A stretch of DNA of 64,000 bases from Paralithodes platypus (GCA_032716605.1 CM064530.1:8007048-8071047), one strand, 5' to 3'. Shown: positions 9,742 to 23,030, counted from the stretch's first letter. The notes: generated by a model from the letters alone, not told the origin. Numbers and translations are program-made.

Positions 9742-9909
9742 TGGTGTCCCGTAGCCTACCCAGTGTGGCTGGGCTGCGAGACACCACTGGTGGTGTCACG
9801 CAGCCCAGCCAGTGAGGCTGGGCTACGGGACACCACCAGTGGTGTCCCGTAGCCCAGCCTCACTGGTTGGGCTGCGGGACACCACTGGTGGTGTCCCGTA
9901 GCCACTTCG
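9742..9909. repeat. Terminal hairpin array of the right arm
   Basis: Repeated near-perfect palindromes of about 34 bp: GGCTACGGGACACCACC joined to its complement through AGT or TGG. They are spaced by short CAGCCTCACTGG-type linkers, giving a period near 65 bp. The left arm has a reduced version at 1552-1628. Such arrays could be transposase binding sites or strong fold-back structures; that is inference. Confidence 0.8.
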
Positions 9910-9918
9910 TTCTCTAAA
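9910..9918. repeat. Target-site duplication, right copy (TTCTCTAAA)
   Basis: Partner of 1543-1551. The array sequence resumes from here (AACCATTTTTGCTAACAG), as in the paralogous units near 15366 and 18672. Confidence 0.9.
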
Positions 9919-10427
9919 ACCATTTTTGCTAACAGATGGCGTAGGCATTCGCTTTCCAAGTAGCCTATGTATTCGATTTTGCCGTGTCCTCATATGCTAC
10001 TCGTGATTTCGTAATCATATATTTTGGAACTATATATCACCATTCCTTAAGTTTTGAATGTAATTACTATATCTAGATTCATGGGAGATCATTATTCAAC
10101 TAACTTGATTATTCTATAGAAGTTATGGAAGTAGAAAGAGGCTATATTTAATTTGTGTTTATTTGCAATCGGCCCCAAACTAACTAACCAATATTGCCAT
10201 TCATTCTACGTCACGTGCGGTTATCAAATACCAAATGTTAGAACCTATAGATATATTTAATTAAGAGTGTATTAGCCTTTTCGATAACAAGATACTCAGT
10301 ATGTTACCTAGTGAGCTAAACTTCCAACTAATGAATTTGGAAAAGTAAAAGACGTATGGTTCAAGATATTTTGTGATGGGGGCATCGAGTGTTAATTACG
10401 ACGTGGCAACTATGGCGCGGGTTGAGA

Positions 10428-10475
10428 GGGAGAAAGAGAGAGAGAGAGAGAGAAGGGGGGGGGGGGGGCAGAGAG
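10428..10475. repeat. GA and G-run microsatellite in array unit
   Basis: Follows GGCGCGGGTTGAG. Length-variable counterparts lie at 13059-13083, 19175-19232 and 20627-20695. Confidence 0.9.
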
Positions 10476-11040
10476 AGAGTAAAAAGGGGCCCATTTCGTA
10501 TATTTATTCATCGTACAACAGCCTGCCATTCCATTAGGTTGCTTTTAATAACTAACTTGCTATCATTATACATACAATAGGCTACAGTAATTTAGACTAG
10601 GGTAGGAGATCGCGGAGGGTATACTTATTGATAACAAAAATGCATATAGCCTAATCGGCTTTGGTACTTGGTGACTCAACTAGGATGAATATTAACGTGC
10701 TTTAATTTTAGCTACCAGCACTCTTTTGTTCTATTCTGTTCATAATAATAATTGTATTAATATAATGTACTGTGTTACTGTATGAATAAAGTGCAAGGGT
10801 AATAATTTCTTGAGGCTTTATACATATAGGAATCGGTTACTTGTCTATTTTAATCATGTGTTGCAGTAGTAATGTTAGTGTATCTCTAAATATAGTGTCA
10901 GTTAATTTACCTATAGGAGCGGTCCACATCCCCTACACACACACACACAAACATACATAGACATACAGATACACAGGCATACATACACACACACATACAT
11001 AGGCAAACAGTAACGGTGAAACAGTATTATCAGACTTTCT

Positions 11041-11245
11041 TCTATTCAACTGCTGAGCTCTGGAACTCTCTCCCAGAATCAGTTTTTCCCTCTTCCTATG
11101 ACTTGAATTGTTTAAAAATCCGTGTGTCCAGGCATTTTGGCTCGAACGTCCCTTGATTTTGTCTCTGTCACTCTTTCAACTCTGGGGGAGGCACTCGGTA
11201 CAGGCAGTTCTGCCTTTTGTCTCCCTCACTCACATAGAAGAAAAA
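11041..11245 (+). mobile_element. LINE 3' fragment (family J) in array unit 2
   Basis: Decayed reading STAELWNSLPESVFPSS-like, then SRHFG and a run to CTCACTCACATAGAAG, the C-terminus of a Jockey/CR1-group reverse transcriptase. It sits inside the CA tract of the unit. The same insertion is at 21258-21460, so it predates that duplication. Confidence 0.7.
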
Positions 11246-11890
11246 AAAACAGACACACAGGCATACACACAGACATTCAGCTACATACATAGGCACACAG
11301 GCATACATACAGAGAGAGAGAGAGAGAGAGACATATACGTACACAGTGGCGCCAAGCTGTCTGCATTGACACTTTCCCACAAAGTTCTGCTTACTTTGAT
11401 AAAAAAATCGTTTATATAGCCAGAATAAAATGAAAAAATAAGTCAAAACCGATTTCGGGGTAAGCCAATAGGTTATAGCTAAGTAGTTGATACCATTGGG
11501 CGGTAGGTGTGTACTATTAAATATGCTAACTCTTTATATATTTAATATTGATGTCCTCTAACATTGTCTCTATAATTCATTAGCTGGTACATCCTGCCAC
11601 CCAAGGGCAGCCCTCTGTGGGTCCCCAAGCACCATCCATATCTCTCATCTTACGTGGTTGAAATTCCTATATATTTATTAGGTCCATAACATATTATTAT
11701 ATAACTAGGCTATAACTTGATCCTATCAACCAACCCTTAACTCTCCTGTACAACTTTGCATGTTATTCCGCCCGAGAGCAACCCTCTCTGGAAACAGTAA
11801 TCCCATAAGCTCAGCGAGTTCCCGAGTGTACGTACGTATGTGTGTGTGTTGGTTTGTATGTGCGTATGTGTGTGTGTGTGTTCTTGGGCA

Positions 11891-11898
11891 TGACGTCA
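11891..11898. promoter_or_regulatory. CRE-like site plus GC box, array unit 2
   Basis: TGACGTCA then CTGAGGGGGCGGGGCTAA, with a full GGGGCGGGGC. Confidence 0.4.
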
Positions 11899-13679
11899 CT
11901 GAGGGGGCGGGGCTAAAGTGCTGCAGAGATGTTCAAAAACTCGTGGTAATATTAATCACTATCTTGGGCCTTTATTTATGCCTACTAGCTATCTAATAAT
12001 TTATGTAGACACATACAGGGAAGTATTGGACATCTCTTTGCTATATATAATTTTATACAACTAAAATTTGGTTTAAAAGACGATATTTTGAGTCAGTTGG
12101 TACAACGAAGTACGTAATCAGCTTTTTGACTGGCTACAGCTGACGATTTTTACCAGGTAATTAATTTAAAGTTAACTAGAAATACTCGATTTCTTCTATA
12201 TCTGAAAGCATAGACGAATATTGTAGATCATCCTTAACAAATTTGTCTATATCAATAAACCCACAAAATACAATTTAATCACATATGCAGAAAAAGAACT
12301 ACCAATATTTCGATTTTTCCGTCATGCCGATAAGTTGCCAAGGTCTGATTCTCGTAACCAAAGTGATAACCAAGCAAATATAACACAGAAACATAGTCCG
12401 TGTATCCTAGCCTAGTCTAACTTACTCTAAAGTCTAAACTATACTGGGTTTAATCTAACATAGCCAGTCAATGCTAACAAAAACCATATAAGGAGATATG
12501 TTCGATAATATTAATATAAGATCTGGCTACTCACCCTCCCTCTACCAAAACTCAGAAATTTTTGCTAACAGATGGGGTAGGCATTCACTTCTGATGTATT
12601 TACTCGAACTTGCTGTTTCCTCATAATCTAGTCTACTCGTGATTTCGTAAGCATTTATTTTGGAACTATATCACCATTCCTTAAGTTTTGAAGGTAATTA
12701 CTAGATCTAGATTCATGGGGGATCTTTATACAACTAACTTCATTAAGGAAGTAGAAATAGGATATATTTAATTCGTTTTCAATTGCAATCGCCCCCAAAA
12801 GAACTAGCCAATATTGTCATTCATTCTACGTCACGGGAAGTTACCAAATACTAAATGTTAGTACCTATATATATATATATATATATATATATCTAATCAC
12901 GAGTTTTTACACTACCTATTTCGATACTCAATATATTATATAATGAGCTAAACTGGAAACTAATGAATTTGGCAAAGTAAAAGACGCATGGTTTAAGAAA
13001 TTTTGTGATGGGGGCAATGACTAAATTACGATGTGGTAACTGTGGCGCGGGTTGAGAGAGAGAGAGAGGGGGGGGGGGGGAGCCTCAGAGAGTGAGAGTT
13101 AAAAGGGGTCCAGTTCATATATACGTTAATCGTACAACAGCCTGCCATTCCATTAGGTTGCTTTCAATAACTGAATAGACTAGGATAGACTGTGCAGTAG
13201 GTTATATTTATTGATATTAAATAGACGTATAGCCTATAATCGTCTTTGGTACTTGGCGACGCTACTAGGCTGAATATTTACGTGCTTTCATTTTTCGCTA
13301 CTATCCATGTTTTCTCTGTTCTATTCCTGTTTATAGTTATATTAATATGGTGTTTGTGCTGTTGTATAAATCAAGTGACATATACAGGGATAGTAATTTC
13401 TTGAGAAGGTTTTGTAAGATATAAATCGGTTACGTTTTTGCATAATTAAGGATGTGTTGCAGTAGTAACGTTAGTGTAGGTCTAAATATAGTGTCCGCTA
13501 ATTTAAGGATAGGAAACCCCCATACCCCCGTCCTCTACACACACAGAGACAAACACAAGCACACACACACACAGAAACACATACACACATAGATATACAC
13601 ACTTACGGAGACTCATGCACAGGCACACACATACACAATCACACACACTGAAATGCTTACTCAGAGGCATACAAACATA

Positions 13680-13735
13680 CACATACATAAATTATACACA
13701 CACACACACACACACACATATCTTAACAATTGACT
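13680..13735. repeat. CA microsatellite of the array unit
   Basis: Part of the CA-rich block 13535-13720. Equivalent blocks lie at 10938-11010, 16900-17090 and 21150-21230. Confidence 0.9.
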
Positions 13736-14105
13736 AACGTATGATTAACATTGTATATATTTTGTTTTAATTCTGGCTAGCCTTAGACAATATAACACAG
13801 CTTAGGAAGGACCTCTAGCATTTGGGTAAAATCTATCTACTTAAATATCTTGATTTCTAAAGATCTCTGCTAAGGTTGATGAAAATCGTTTAATAATAGC
13901 CAGAATAAAACGAATTAATTAGCTAGTACCTTATGCTCACACAATCCAGCACATCCTGCCACCCAAGGGCAGCCCTCTGTACGGGGGTCCCCAAACACCA
14001 TCCATATATCTCATCTTACGTGGTTGAAATTCCTATATATATTAATTGGGTTCATAACATATTATATAACTAGGATATAACCTGATCCTATCCACCAACC
14101 CTTAA

Positions 14106-14478
14106 GGGGAGTGACCTGCTTTTTGTTATTTCTCTTCTTTTCTCTCTTTCTCTGGCTTATATCCATTTGGCCCCATTCAGCCAACTATTTTAAGACGTTT
14201 ATACCCATCTATGTGTCGATTTCTTCCTGGCGAGCGATAGCGAGCCAGCATCATATGAAGAAATCCGGCTTCGCCGGAGAAATTTTTCCATCGAAAAATG
14301 TACAAATTTAGCCTGCTGTCAAACAACAATAAAAAATATGCTGGCTCGCTACCGCTCACCAGTAAACAATTGACACCTGGATGGGGATAAACGTCTTAAA
14401 ACAGTAGGTTGAATGGGGCCAAATGGGTACAAGGCAGAGAAAGATAGAAGAGGACAGAACAAAAACAGGTCACCCCCC
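14106..14478. mobile_element. Palindromic TTAA MITE (Kolobok-like), array unit 3
   Basis: Same insertion position in the unit as 347-723 and nearly identical. It was therefore copied with the unit rather than inserted twice. Confidence 0.8.
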
Positions 14479-14632
14479 TTAACTCCCCCACACAACCTCG
14501 CATGTTATTCCGCCCGAGAGCAGCCCTCTCTGAAAACAGCAACCCCATAAGCTCAGCGAGTTCCCGAGTGTGTGTGTAGGTATGTGTGTGTGTTGGTTTG
14601 TATGTGCGTATGTGTGTGTGAATTCTTTGGCA

Positions 14633-14640
14633 TGACGTCA
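14633..14640. promoter_or_regulatory. CRE-like site plus GC box, array unit 3
   Basis: TGACGTCA intact; the GC box is changed to GGGGGCGGAG. Confidence 0.35.
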
Positions 14641-14780
14641 CTGAGGGGGCGGAGTTAATGTGCCGCGGGGATGTTCAAAAACTCGTGGTAATACTTATCA
14701 CTATCTCGTAACTTAATTAATGCCTGCCATCTATATAATAACTCATTTAGATACACACAAGGAAGTATTGGACAACTCTT

Positions 14781-14783
<3 letters not shown>

Positions 14784-14842
<59 letters not shown>

Positions 14843-14862
14843 TGTATATATATATATATATA
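14784..14862. repeat. TA microsatellite expanded in array unit 3
   Basis: About 80 bp of TA where unit 1 has about 12 bp (1030-1042). Confidence 0.95.
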
Positions 14863-15932
14863 TAAAATTTTGTTTAAAAGATGATATTTTGAGGCAGTTG
14901 GTACAACGAAGTACGTGATCAGCTTTTTGACTGGCTACAGCCGACGATTTTTACCAGGAAATTAATTTAACATTAACTACAAATACTCGATTTATTCTAT
15001 ATCTGACATCATAGACGAATATTGTAGAGCATCCTTAACAAACCTGTATATATCAATAAACCCACAAAGTACAATTTAATCACATATGCAGAAAAAGAAC
15101 TACCAATATTTCGATTTTCCTGTCATGCCAATATAGTTGCCAAGGTCAAATTTTCGTAACCAAAGCAATAACCAAGCAAAAATAATATAGAAACATAGTC
15201 CGTGTATCCCAAACTACTCTAAACTATATTGGGTTTAATCTAATATAGCTAATAAATTATAGTAAAGACCATAGGGAAGATATTATACGATAACTTGTAT
15301 ATACTAACTAACTACTCACCCCTTCCTTGGCCCCCTCTCCCTTCACCCCTTTCCCATTCTCTAAAACCATGGATACATTTTTGCTAATAGATGGCGTAGG
15401 CATTCACTATTCAAATAATACTTTGAATTTGCTGTTTCCTCGTAAGCTAGGTTACTCGTGATTTCACAGGTATTTAATTTAGAGCTACACCAGTGTTTTC
15501 CTCAATTTCTGAAGCAAATTCCTATGTTAGGAATCTCAGACGATCTTTATACAACTATCTTTATTAGTATTTATAAGATAAGGCAATAAAAAAGGCTATT
15601 ATTTATTCTGGTCAATTGTAATCGCCCCCAAAAGAACTAGCCAATATTGCCATTAATTCTACGTCACGTGAAGTTACCAAATACTAAATGTTAGAACCTA
15701 TAGATATATATAATCACGAATGTATTACACTACCTATTTCGATAACAAGATGCTCAGTATGTTATCTAGTGAGCTAAACTTGCAACTAATTAATTTAACA
15801 AAGTAAAAGACGTATGGTTTAAGAAATTTCGTGATGGGGGCAATGAGTGATAATTACGATGCGTCAGTATGGAGAGAAAGCGAGAGTGTGGGTGTGTTTA
15901 GAGGGGGCTTTGAGATGACTAATTCGTATTAA

Positions 15933-16375
15933 CCCGCTGAGTGCCAGGGACGTATATATACGTCCTAGGGTGTTGTCACGCCCAGTGCCAGGGACGTATA
16001 TAATTATGTACCTTACCCTTTTGGCTACCCACCACAAAAATCCCAAATCCCTCCTCCCACCCACTCGCTGACTGTCGGTCCCGTCAGAAGGAAACAAAAA
16101 TGAAAATCTGTGGCGGCGAAATTACCTCACCAATCGGCTTCATATTTGTAACATGAGTCAATTACGCTTCTACCTTCCCCCCACCATCCCCCAAACCACC
16201 CTTCCACCACCCTCCTACCCATACATTCCGATACCTTAAAAGTCTCTGTAGTCTATAGTGTCTTTTCAGCTACTTTCGGGACCATCGGGGACCTGATTTC
16301 TGGCGAAAATGGACAAGGGGAGTTTTTTTTTTTACCATTATCCTTCCTTTCTCTCCCAACTTGATAGATTTAGCC

Positions 16376-16408
<33 letters not shown>

Positions 16409-16452
16409 CACTGGCAGAAGCACACCGTCAAAATTGGCTGGCACTCAGCGGG
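15933..16452. mobile_element. piggyBac-like TTAA MITE, 520 bp
   Basis: Starts CCCGCTGAGTGCCAG and ends with its exact complement CTGGCACTCAGCGGG, flanked by TTAA at 15929-15932 and 16453-16456. Internally it has a second ACGTATATATACGT palindrome and a poly-A run (16375-16402). It lies in an array unit whose sisters lack it. CCC ends with TTAA are typical of piggyBac elements. No transposase frame. Confidence 0.75.
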
Positions 16453-17669
16453 TTAAGCAATAACCTACCAGTGCATTAGGTTGATCAATTATAATATAAT
16501 TGCTATCATTAAATTAAACATATAATAGCACAGGCTACAGTAATATAGACTAGGGTAAATTGTGCGGTAGGGTTTATTCATTGATACACAAAATATACGT
16601 AGCCTAATTATTCTCCATTGGGGACTACTGAATATTAACAGGTATTATTTTTCGCTACCATCCATGTTTTCTCTGTTCTATTCAATTTGATAGTTATATT
16701 AGTATGGTGTTTGTGTTATTATACGAATCAAGTGACTTACGGTATGCAAGGATAGTAATTTCTTGAGAAGGTTTTGTAGGATATAAATTGGTTGTGTTTG
16801 TATAATTAAGGATGTGTTATAGTAGTAAGTTGGTGTAGGTCTAAATATAGTGTCCGCTAATTTAACTATAGGAAACTCCCAACACCCCTCGTCCCCTACA
16901 CACGTACACACACACACACACACATAACCATACACTGGCATACACACATACATAGACATACACACATACAGACTCATACACACAGACAGACACATACACA
17001 TACACACACGCACACTGACATGCTCACTCACGGGCATACACACATACACACACACAAGCTACACTCAAACCACACACATACACACGTATACATTTTAAAT
17101 GTTGCAGAGGGTGCCAACTTAACAATTGAGTAATTAATTATTAACATTGTAAGTATTTACTTTCTTTTAATTCTGGCTAGCATTAAACAATGGAATACAG
17201 CTTAGGAAGAACCTCTAGCATTTGGGTAAGATCTATCTATTTAAATATCTTGATTCCCACAGATCTTTGCTAAGGTAGATTAATTTGTTTATTTAATAGC
17301 CAGAATAGGACTACAACTAAATAATAAGTCTTGGTATATACAACAGTTAAACAGACTAATCCAGATAAGATATAGTACAACATTGTAGCTATTATATCAT
17401 ATGCAACTCAAAACAGATTTTCGGGGTAGCCATGAATAGGTTAGCCTATAGCTAAGTAGTAGATATCACTGGGCAGTTGGTATACTATATAGTATTGGAT
17501 ATGCTCAATCTTCATATATACAATATTAATGTCATCTAACACTGTTTCTATAATTCATTAGCTAGTATCCTATGCCCACACAAGCCAGCATATCCTGCCC
17601 TCTGTGGGTCCCCAAACACCATCCACATCTCTCATCTTACGTTGTTGAAATTCCTATCTATTTATTACC

Positions 17670-17815
17670 GTCTTGTTGGTGTAGTGGTTAGAGTTTAAAA
17701 ATCTGTGTGTGATAACCCAGGTTCGAATCCCGGTGGATCACATATATGCTTTTATTAATTTCATTGGAGGTGTTTGGTGTTGTGGTGAAATTAATAAAAT
17801 ATAGATAATTTATAT
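17670..17815 (+). mobile_element. tRNA-derived SINE, family B
   Basis: The tRNA-like head has an A box (TGGTGTAGTGGTTAGAG) and a perfect B box (GGTTCGAATCC). The tail is TTTCATTGGAGGTGTTTGGTG and ends in an A-rich run. The acceptor stem does not pair, so it is not a functional tRNA. The family recurs inverted at 55316-55457. Confidence 0.75.
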
Positions 17816-17998
17816 AATTGGCTTCATAAAACATTTTTTTCCTATAACTTGATCCTTTCCACCAACCCTTATCTCCCCCACACAACCTTGCATGTTATTC
17901 TGCCCGAGAGCAGCCCTCTCTGGAAACAGCAACCATATAAGTTCAACGAGTTCCCGAGTGTGTGTGTACGTATGTGTATGTGTGCGAGTTCTTGGATT

Positions 17999-18006
17999 TG
18001 ACGTCA
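17999..18006. promoter_or_regulatory. CRE-like site plus GC box, array unit 4
   Basis: TTGGATTTGACGTCACTGAG; octamer and GC box both intact although the upstream GGGCA is changed. Confidence 0.4.
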
Positions 18007-19470
18007 CTGAGGGGGCGGGGCTAATGTGCCTCGGGGATGTTCAAAAACTCGTGGTAATATTAATCATTACCTCGTGACTTTATTAATGCCTGCCAGATAT
18101 GTAATAACTCATTTAGAAACATACAGGGAAGTATTGGACAACTCTTTGGTTTATATACATAACAAATTGTGTTTAAAGGATGATATTTTGAGTCAGTTGG
18201 TACGAGGGAGTACTTCGTCGGCTTTTTGACTGGCTACAGCCGACGATTTTTACCAGGAAATTAATTTAACATTAACTAGAAATACTCGATTTATTCTATA
18301 TCTGACATCATAGACGAATATTGTAGAACATCCTTAACAACCTTGTCTATATCAATAAACCCACAAAATACAATTTAATCACATATGCAGAAAAAGAACT
18401 ACCAATATTTCGATTTTTCCGTCATGCCGATAAAGTTGCCAAGGTCTAATTCTCGTAATCAAAGAGAAATCCAAGTATATTATAACATAATACATACGTT
18501 TGTGTATCCTAGCCTAGTCTGACTTACTCTAAACTATACTGGGTTTAATCTAATATAGCCAATAAATTATAGTAAAGACCATAGGGGAGATATTATACGA
18601 TAACATGTATATACTAACTAACTACTCACCCCTCCCTTGGCCCCCTCTCCCGTCACCCGCTTCCCATTCTCTAATACCATTATTGCTAACAGGTGGCGTA
18701 GGCATTCGCTTTCCAAGTATTTATCCGATTTTGCCGTGTACACATATGCTACTCGTGATTTCGTAATCATATATTTTGGAACTATATATCACCATCCTTA
18801 AGTTTTGAATGTAATTACTATATCTAGATTCATGGGAGATCATTATTCAACTAACTTGATTATTCTATAGAAGTTATGGAAGTAGAAAGAGGCTATATTT
18901 AATTTGTGTTTATTTGCAATCGGCCCCAAAATAACTAACCAATATTGCCATTCATTCTACGTCACGTGCGGTTATCAAATACTAAATGTTAGAACCTATA
19001 GATATATCTAATTAAGAGTGTATTACCCTTTTCGATAACAAGATACTCAGTATGTTATCTAGTGAGCTAAACTTCCAACTAATGAATTTGGCAAAGTAAA
19101 AGACGTATGGTTTAAGATATTTTGTGATGGGGGCATCGAGTGTTAATTACGACGTGGCAACTATGGCGCGGGTTGAGAGAGAGAGAGAGAGGAGAGGAGG
19201 GGGGGGGGGAGGGGTAGAGAGAGAGAGAGAGAGTTAAAAGGGGCCCATTTCGTATATTTATTCATCGTACAACAGCCTGCCATTCCATTACGTTGCATTT
19301 AATAACTAACTTGCTATCATTATACATACAATAGGGTACAGTAATTTAGACTAAGCTAGGAGATCCCAGAGGGTATACTTATTGATAACAAAAATGTATA
19401 TAGCTTAATCGGCTTTGGTACTTGGTGACTCTACTAGGCTGAGTCTTCTTGGGCTCACGTCACTTGGGCA

Positions 19471-19478
19471 TGACGTCA
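19471..19478. promoter_or_regulatory. CRE-like site plus GC box, array unit 5
   Basis: TGACGTCA intact, spacer altered (GAGGAGGGCGGGG). A second half-like CACGTCAC lies 15 bp upstream. This unit has lost about 1.2 kb just before the site. Confidence 0.35.
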
Positions 19479-21257
19479 CTGAGGAGGGCGGGGCAGATGT
19501 GCCATGGGGATGTTCAAAAACTCTTGGTAATATTAATCACTATCTCGGGCCTTTATTTATGCCTACCAGCTATCTAATAATTCATTTAGACATACAGGGA
19601 AGTATTGGACATCTCTTTGCTATATATACAACTAAAATTTGGTTTAAAAGACGATATTTTGAGTCAGTTGGTACAACGAAGTACGTAATCAGCTTTTTGA
19701 CTGGCTACAGCTGACGATTTTTACCTGGTAATTAATTTAACGTTAACTAGAAATACTCTATTTCTTCCATATCTGAAAGCATAGACGAATATTGTAGATC
19801 ATCCTTAACAAACCTGTCTATATCAATAAACCCACAAAATACAATTTAATCACATATTCAGAAAAAGAACTACCAATATTTCGATTTTTCCGTCATGCCG
19901 ATAAAGTTGCCAAGGTCTAATTCTCGTAACCAAAGCGATAACCAAGCAAATATAACAGAAACATAGTCTGTGTATCCTAGCCTAGTCTAACTTACTCTAA
20001 ACTATACTGGGTTTAATCTAACATAGCCAGGCAATGCTATCAAGAACCATATAAGGAGATATGTTCGATAATATTAATATAAGATCTGGCTACTCACCCT
20101 CCCTCTACCAAAACTCAGACATTTTTGCTAACAGATGGGGTAGGCATTCACTTCTGATGTATTTACTGGAATTTGCCGTTTCCTCATAAACTAGACTACT
20201 CGTGATTTCGTAAGCATTTATTTTGGAACTATATCACCATTCCTTAAGTTTTGAAGGTAATTACTATATCTAGATTCCTGGGGGTCTTTATTCAACTATC
20301 TTCATTATTCTGTATAAGGTAAGAAAGTAGAAATATGCAATAATTAATTCGTGTTCAATTGCAATCGCCCACAAAAGAACTAGCCAATATAGTCTTTCAT
20401 TCTACCTCACGGAAAGTTACCAAATGCTAAATGTTAGAACCTATAGATATATCTAATTAAGAGTTTATTACCCATTTCGATAACAAGATACCGTACTCAG
20501 TGTGTTATCTAGTGAGCTAAACTTCCAACTAATGAATTTGGCAAAGTAAAAGACGTATGGTTTAAGATATTTTGTGATGGGGGCATCGAGTGTTAATTAC
20601 GACGTGGCAACTATGGCGCGGGTTGAGAGGGAGAAGAGAGAGAGAGAGAGAGAGGAGGGGGGGGGGGGGGGGGGGCAGAGAGAGAGAGAGAGAGTTAAAA
20701 GGGGCCCATTTCGTATATTTATTCATCGTACAACAGCCTGCCATTCCATTAGGTTGCTTTTAATAACTAACTTGCTATCATTATACATACAATAGGCTAC
20801 AGTAATTTAGACTAGGGTAGGAGATTGCGGAGGGTATACTTATTGATAACAAAAATGCATATAGCCTAATCGGCTTTGGTACTTGGTGACTCAACTAGGA
20901 TGAATATTAACGTGCTTTAATTTTAGCTACCAGCACTTTTTTGTTCTATTCTGTTCATAATAATAATTGTATTAATATAGTGTACTGTGTTACTCTGTGA
21001 ATAAAGTGCAAGGGTAATAATTTCTTGAGGCTTTATACATATAGGAATCGGTTACTTGTCTTATTTAATCATGTGTTGCAGTAGTAATGTTAGTGCATCT
21101 CTAAATATAGTGTCAGTTAATTTACCTATAGGACCGATCCACATCCCCTACACACACACACACACACAAACATATATAGACATACAGATACACAGGCATA
21201 CATACACACACACATACATAGGCAAACAGTAACGGTGAAACAGTATTATCAGACTTT

Positions 21258-21460
21258 CTTCTATTAAACTGCTGAGCTCTGGAACTCTCCCAGAATCAGT
21301 TTTCCCCTCTTCCTATGACTTAAATTGTTTCAAACTTCGTGTGTCCAGGCATTTTGGCTCGAACGTCCCTTGATTTTATCTCTGTCACTCTTTCAACTCT
21401 GGGGGGAGGCACTCTGTACAGGCAGTTCTGCCTTTTGTCTCCCTCATTCACATAGAAAGA
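21258..21460 (+). mobile_element. LINE 3' fragment (family J) in array unit 6
   Basis: Paralog of 11041-11245 with the same flanks (GTAACGGTGAAACAGTATTA on the left). Confidence 0.7.
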
Positions 21461-21527
21461 AAAAAACAGACACACAGGCATACACACAGACATTCAGCTA
21501 CATACATAGGCACACAGGCATACATAC

Positions 21528-21558
<31 letters not shown>

Positions 21559-22113
21559 CATATACGTACACAGTGGCGCCAAGCTGTCTGCATTGACACT
21601 TTCCCACAAAGCTCTGCTTACTTTGATAAAACATCGTTTATATAGCCAGAATAAAATGAAAAAATAAGTCAAAACCGATTTCGGGGTAAGCCAATAGGTT
21701 TATAGCTAAGTAGTTGATACCATTGGGCGGTAGGTGTGTACTATTATATGCTAACTCTTTATATATTTAATATTGATGTCCTCTAACATTGTCTCTATAA
21801 TTCATTAGCTGGTGTACATCCTGCCACCCAAGGGCAGCCCTCTGTGGGTCCCCAAGCACCATCCATATCTCTCATCTTACGAGGTTGAAATTCCTATATA
21901 TTTATTGGGTCCATAACATATTATTATATAACTAGGCTATAACTTGATCCTATCAACCAACCCTCAACTCCCCTGTACAACCTTGTATGTTATTCCGCCC
22001 GAGAGCAACCCTCTCTGGAAACAGTAACCCCATAAGCTCAGCGAGTTCCCGAGTGTACGTACGTATGTGTGTGTGTTGGTTTGTATGTGCGTATGTGTGT
22101 GTGTTCTTGGGCA

Positions 22114-22121
22114 TGACGTCA
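22114..22121. promoter_or_regulatory. CRE-like site plus GC box, array unit 6
   Basis: TGACGTCA then CTGAGGGGGCGGGGCTAA, as in unit 2. Confidence 0.4.
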
Positions 22122-22821
22122 CTGAGGGGGCGGGGCTAAAGTGCTGCGGAGATGTTAAAAAACTCGTGATAATATTAATCAATATCTCGTGACTTTATTA
22201 ACGCCTGCCAGATATATAATAACTCATTTAGATACATACAGGGAAGTATTGGACAACTCTACTATATATACATGTAAAATGGTGTTTATAAGACGATATT
22301 TTGAGTTAGTTGGTACGAGGAAGTATGTCTTCGGCTTTTTGACTGGCTACAGCTGGCGATTTTTACCACGAATTAAATTTAACATTAAATATAAATACTC
22401 GCTTTCTTCTATATATGACAGCATAGACAAATATTGTAAAGCATCCTTAACAAACTTATCTACATCAATAAACCCACAAAATACAATTTAAGTACATATG
22501 CAGAAGAAGAACTACCAATATTGCGACTTTTACGTCTTACAGGGAGCAGTTGCCAAGGTCTAATTCGTGTAATAAATAGGAAACCAAACATATATAACAT
22601 AATACATATGTTTGTGTATCCTAGCCTAGTCTAACTTACTTTAAACTATACCTTGTTTAATTTAATGTAGCTAGTTATCGATAATAAAGCCCTTATTAAG
22701 AGAAATGTTAGATAATGGGTTGCATAATATGGTAACTCACCCCTCCCTTGCTACCTACCTACCCCCATATCCAAACATTTTTGTTAATAGATGGCGCGAA
22801 AGTTAACTTTTCTTTATTTAA

Positions 22822-23030
22822 CCCCTTCTGTACCGGCGACGTATTTTGTATTTGGTTTTCGCTACATGTATACGATTATATGAACAGCTTAGGAAGGATA
22901 TATGGTAGCTAAAAGGATTAATTGAGATAGTCTGTAGCCTTTTCATGGGTAGACATCCTTCTCAAGCTTAAAAATATCGTCTAATAGGTGCCAGAATAAA
23001 ATGAAAAGGACGTCACCGGTACTGAAGGGG
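22822..23030. mobile_element. piggyBac-like TTAA MITE, 209 bp
   Basis: TTAA at 22818-22821 and 23031-23034. Ends CCCCTTCTGTACCGGCGACG and CGTCACCGGTACTGAAGGGG. The interior has the family palindrome CAGCTTAGGAAGG facing CCTTCTCAAGCTT. Confidence 0.8.

Larger units (their letters stand above)
1552..9909 (+). mobile_element. 8,358-bp MULE-like DNA transposon with long inverted arms
   Basis: Seen: the left end starts CGAAGTGGCTACGGGACACC and the right end is its exact reverse complement. Both ends are flanked by the perfect 9-bp direct repeat TTCTCTAAA (1543-1551 and 9910-9918). The flanks belong to a tandem-array unit whose paralog at 15350-15375 has one uninterrupted TTCTCTAAA, which is an empty site. 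Beyond the tips, the arms stay inverted copies of each other for about 670 bp (left) and 750 bp (right). The inside holds a SWIM/PHD coding exon, many CR1 LINE fragments and microsatellites. Known: Mutator-superfamily elements make 8-11 bp (typically 9-bp) duplications, often have long terminal repeats, and encode transposases with SWIM fingers. Inferred: MULE superfamily. No DDE core is visible, so it is non-autonomous, decayed or gene-carrying. Confidence 0.85.
9160..9909 (-). repeat. Right inverted arm of the MULE-like element
   Basis: Inverted copy of 1552-2220, about 80 bp longer. Most of the extra length is in the terminal hairpin array (9742-9909), which has several palindromes where the left arm has about one. 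Confidence 0.85.
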
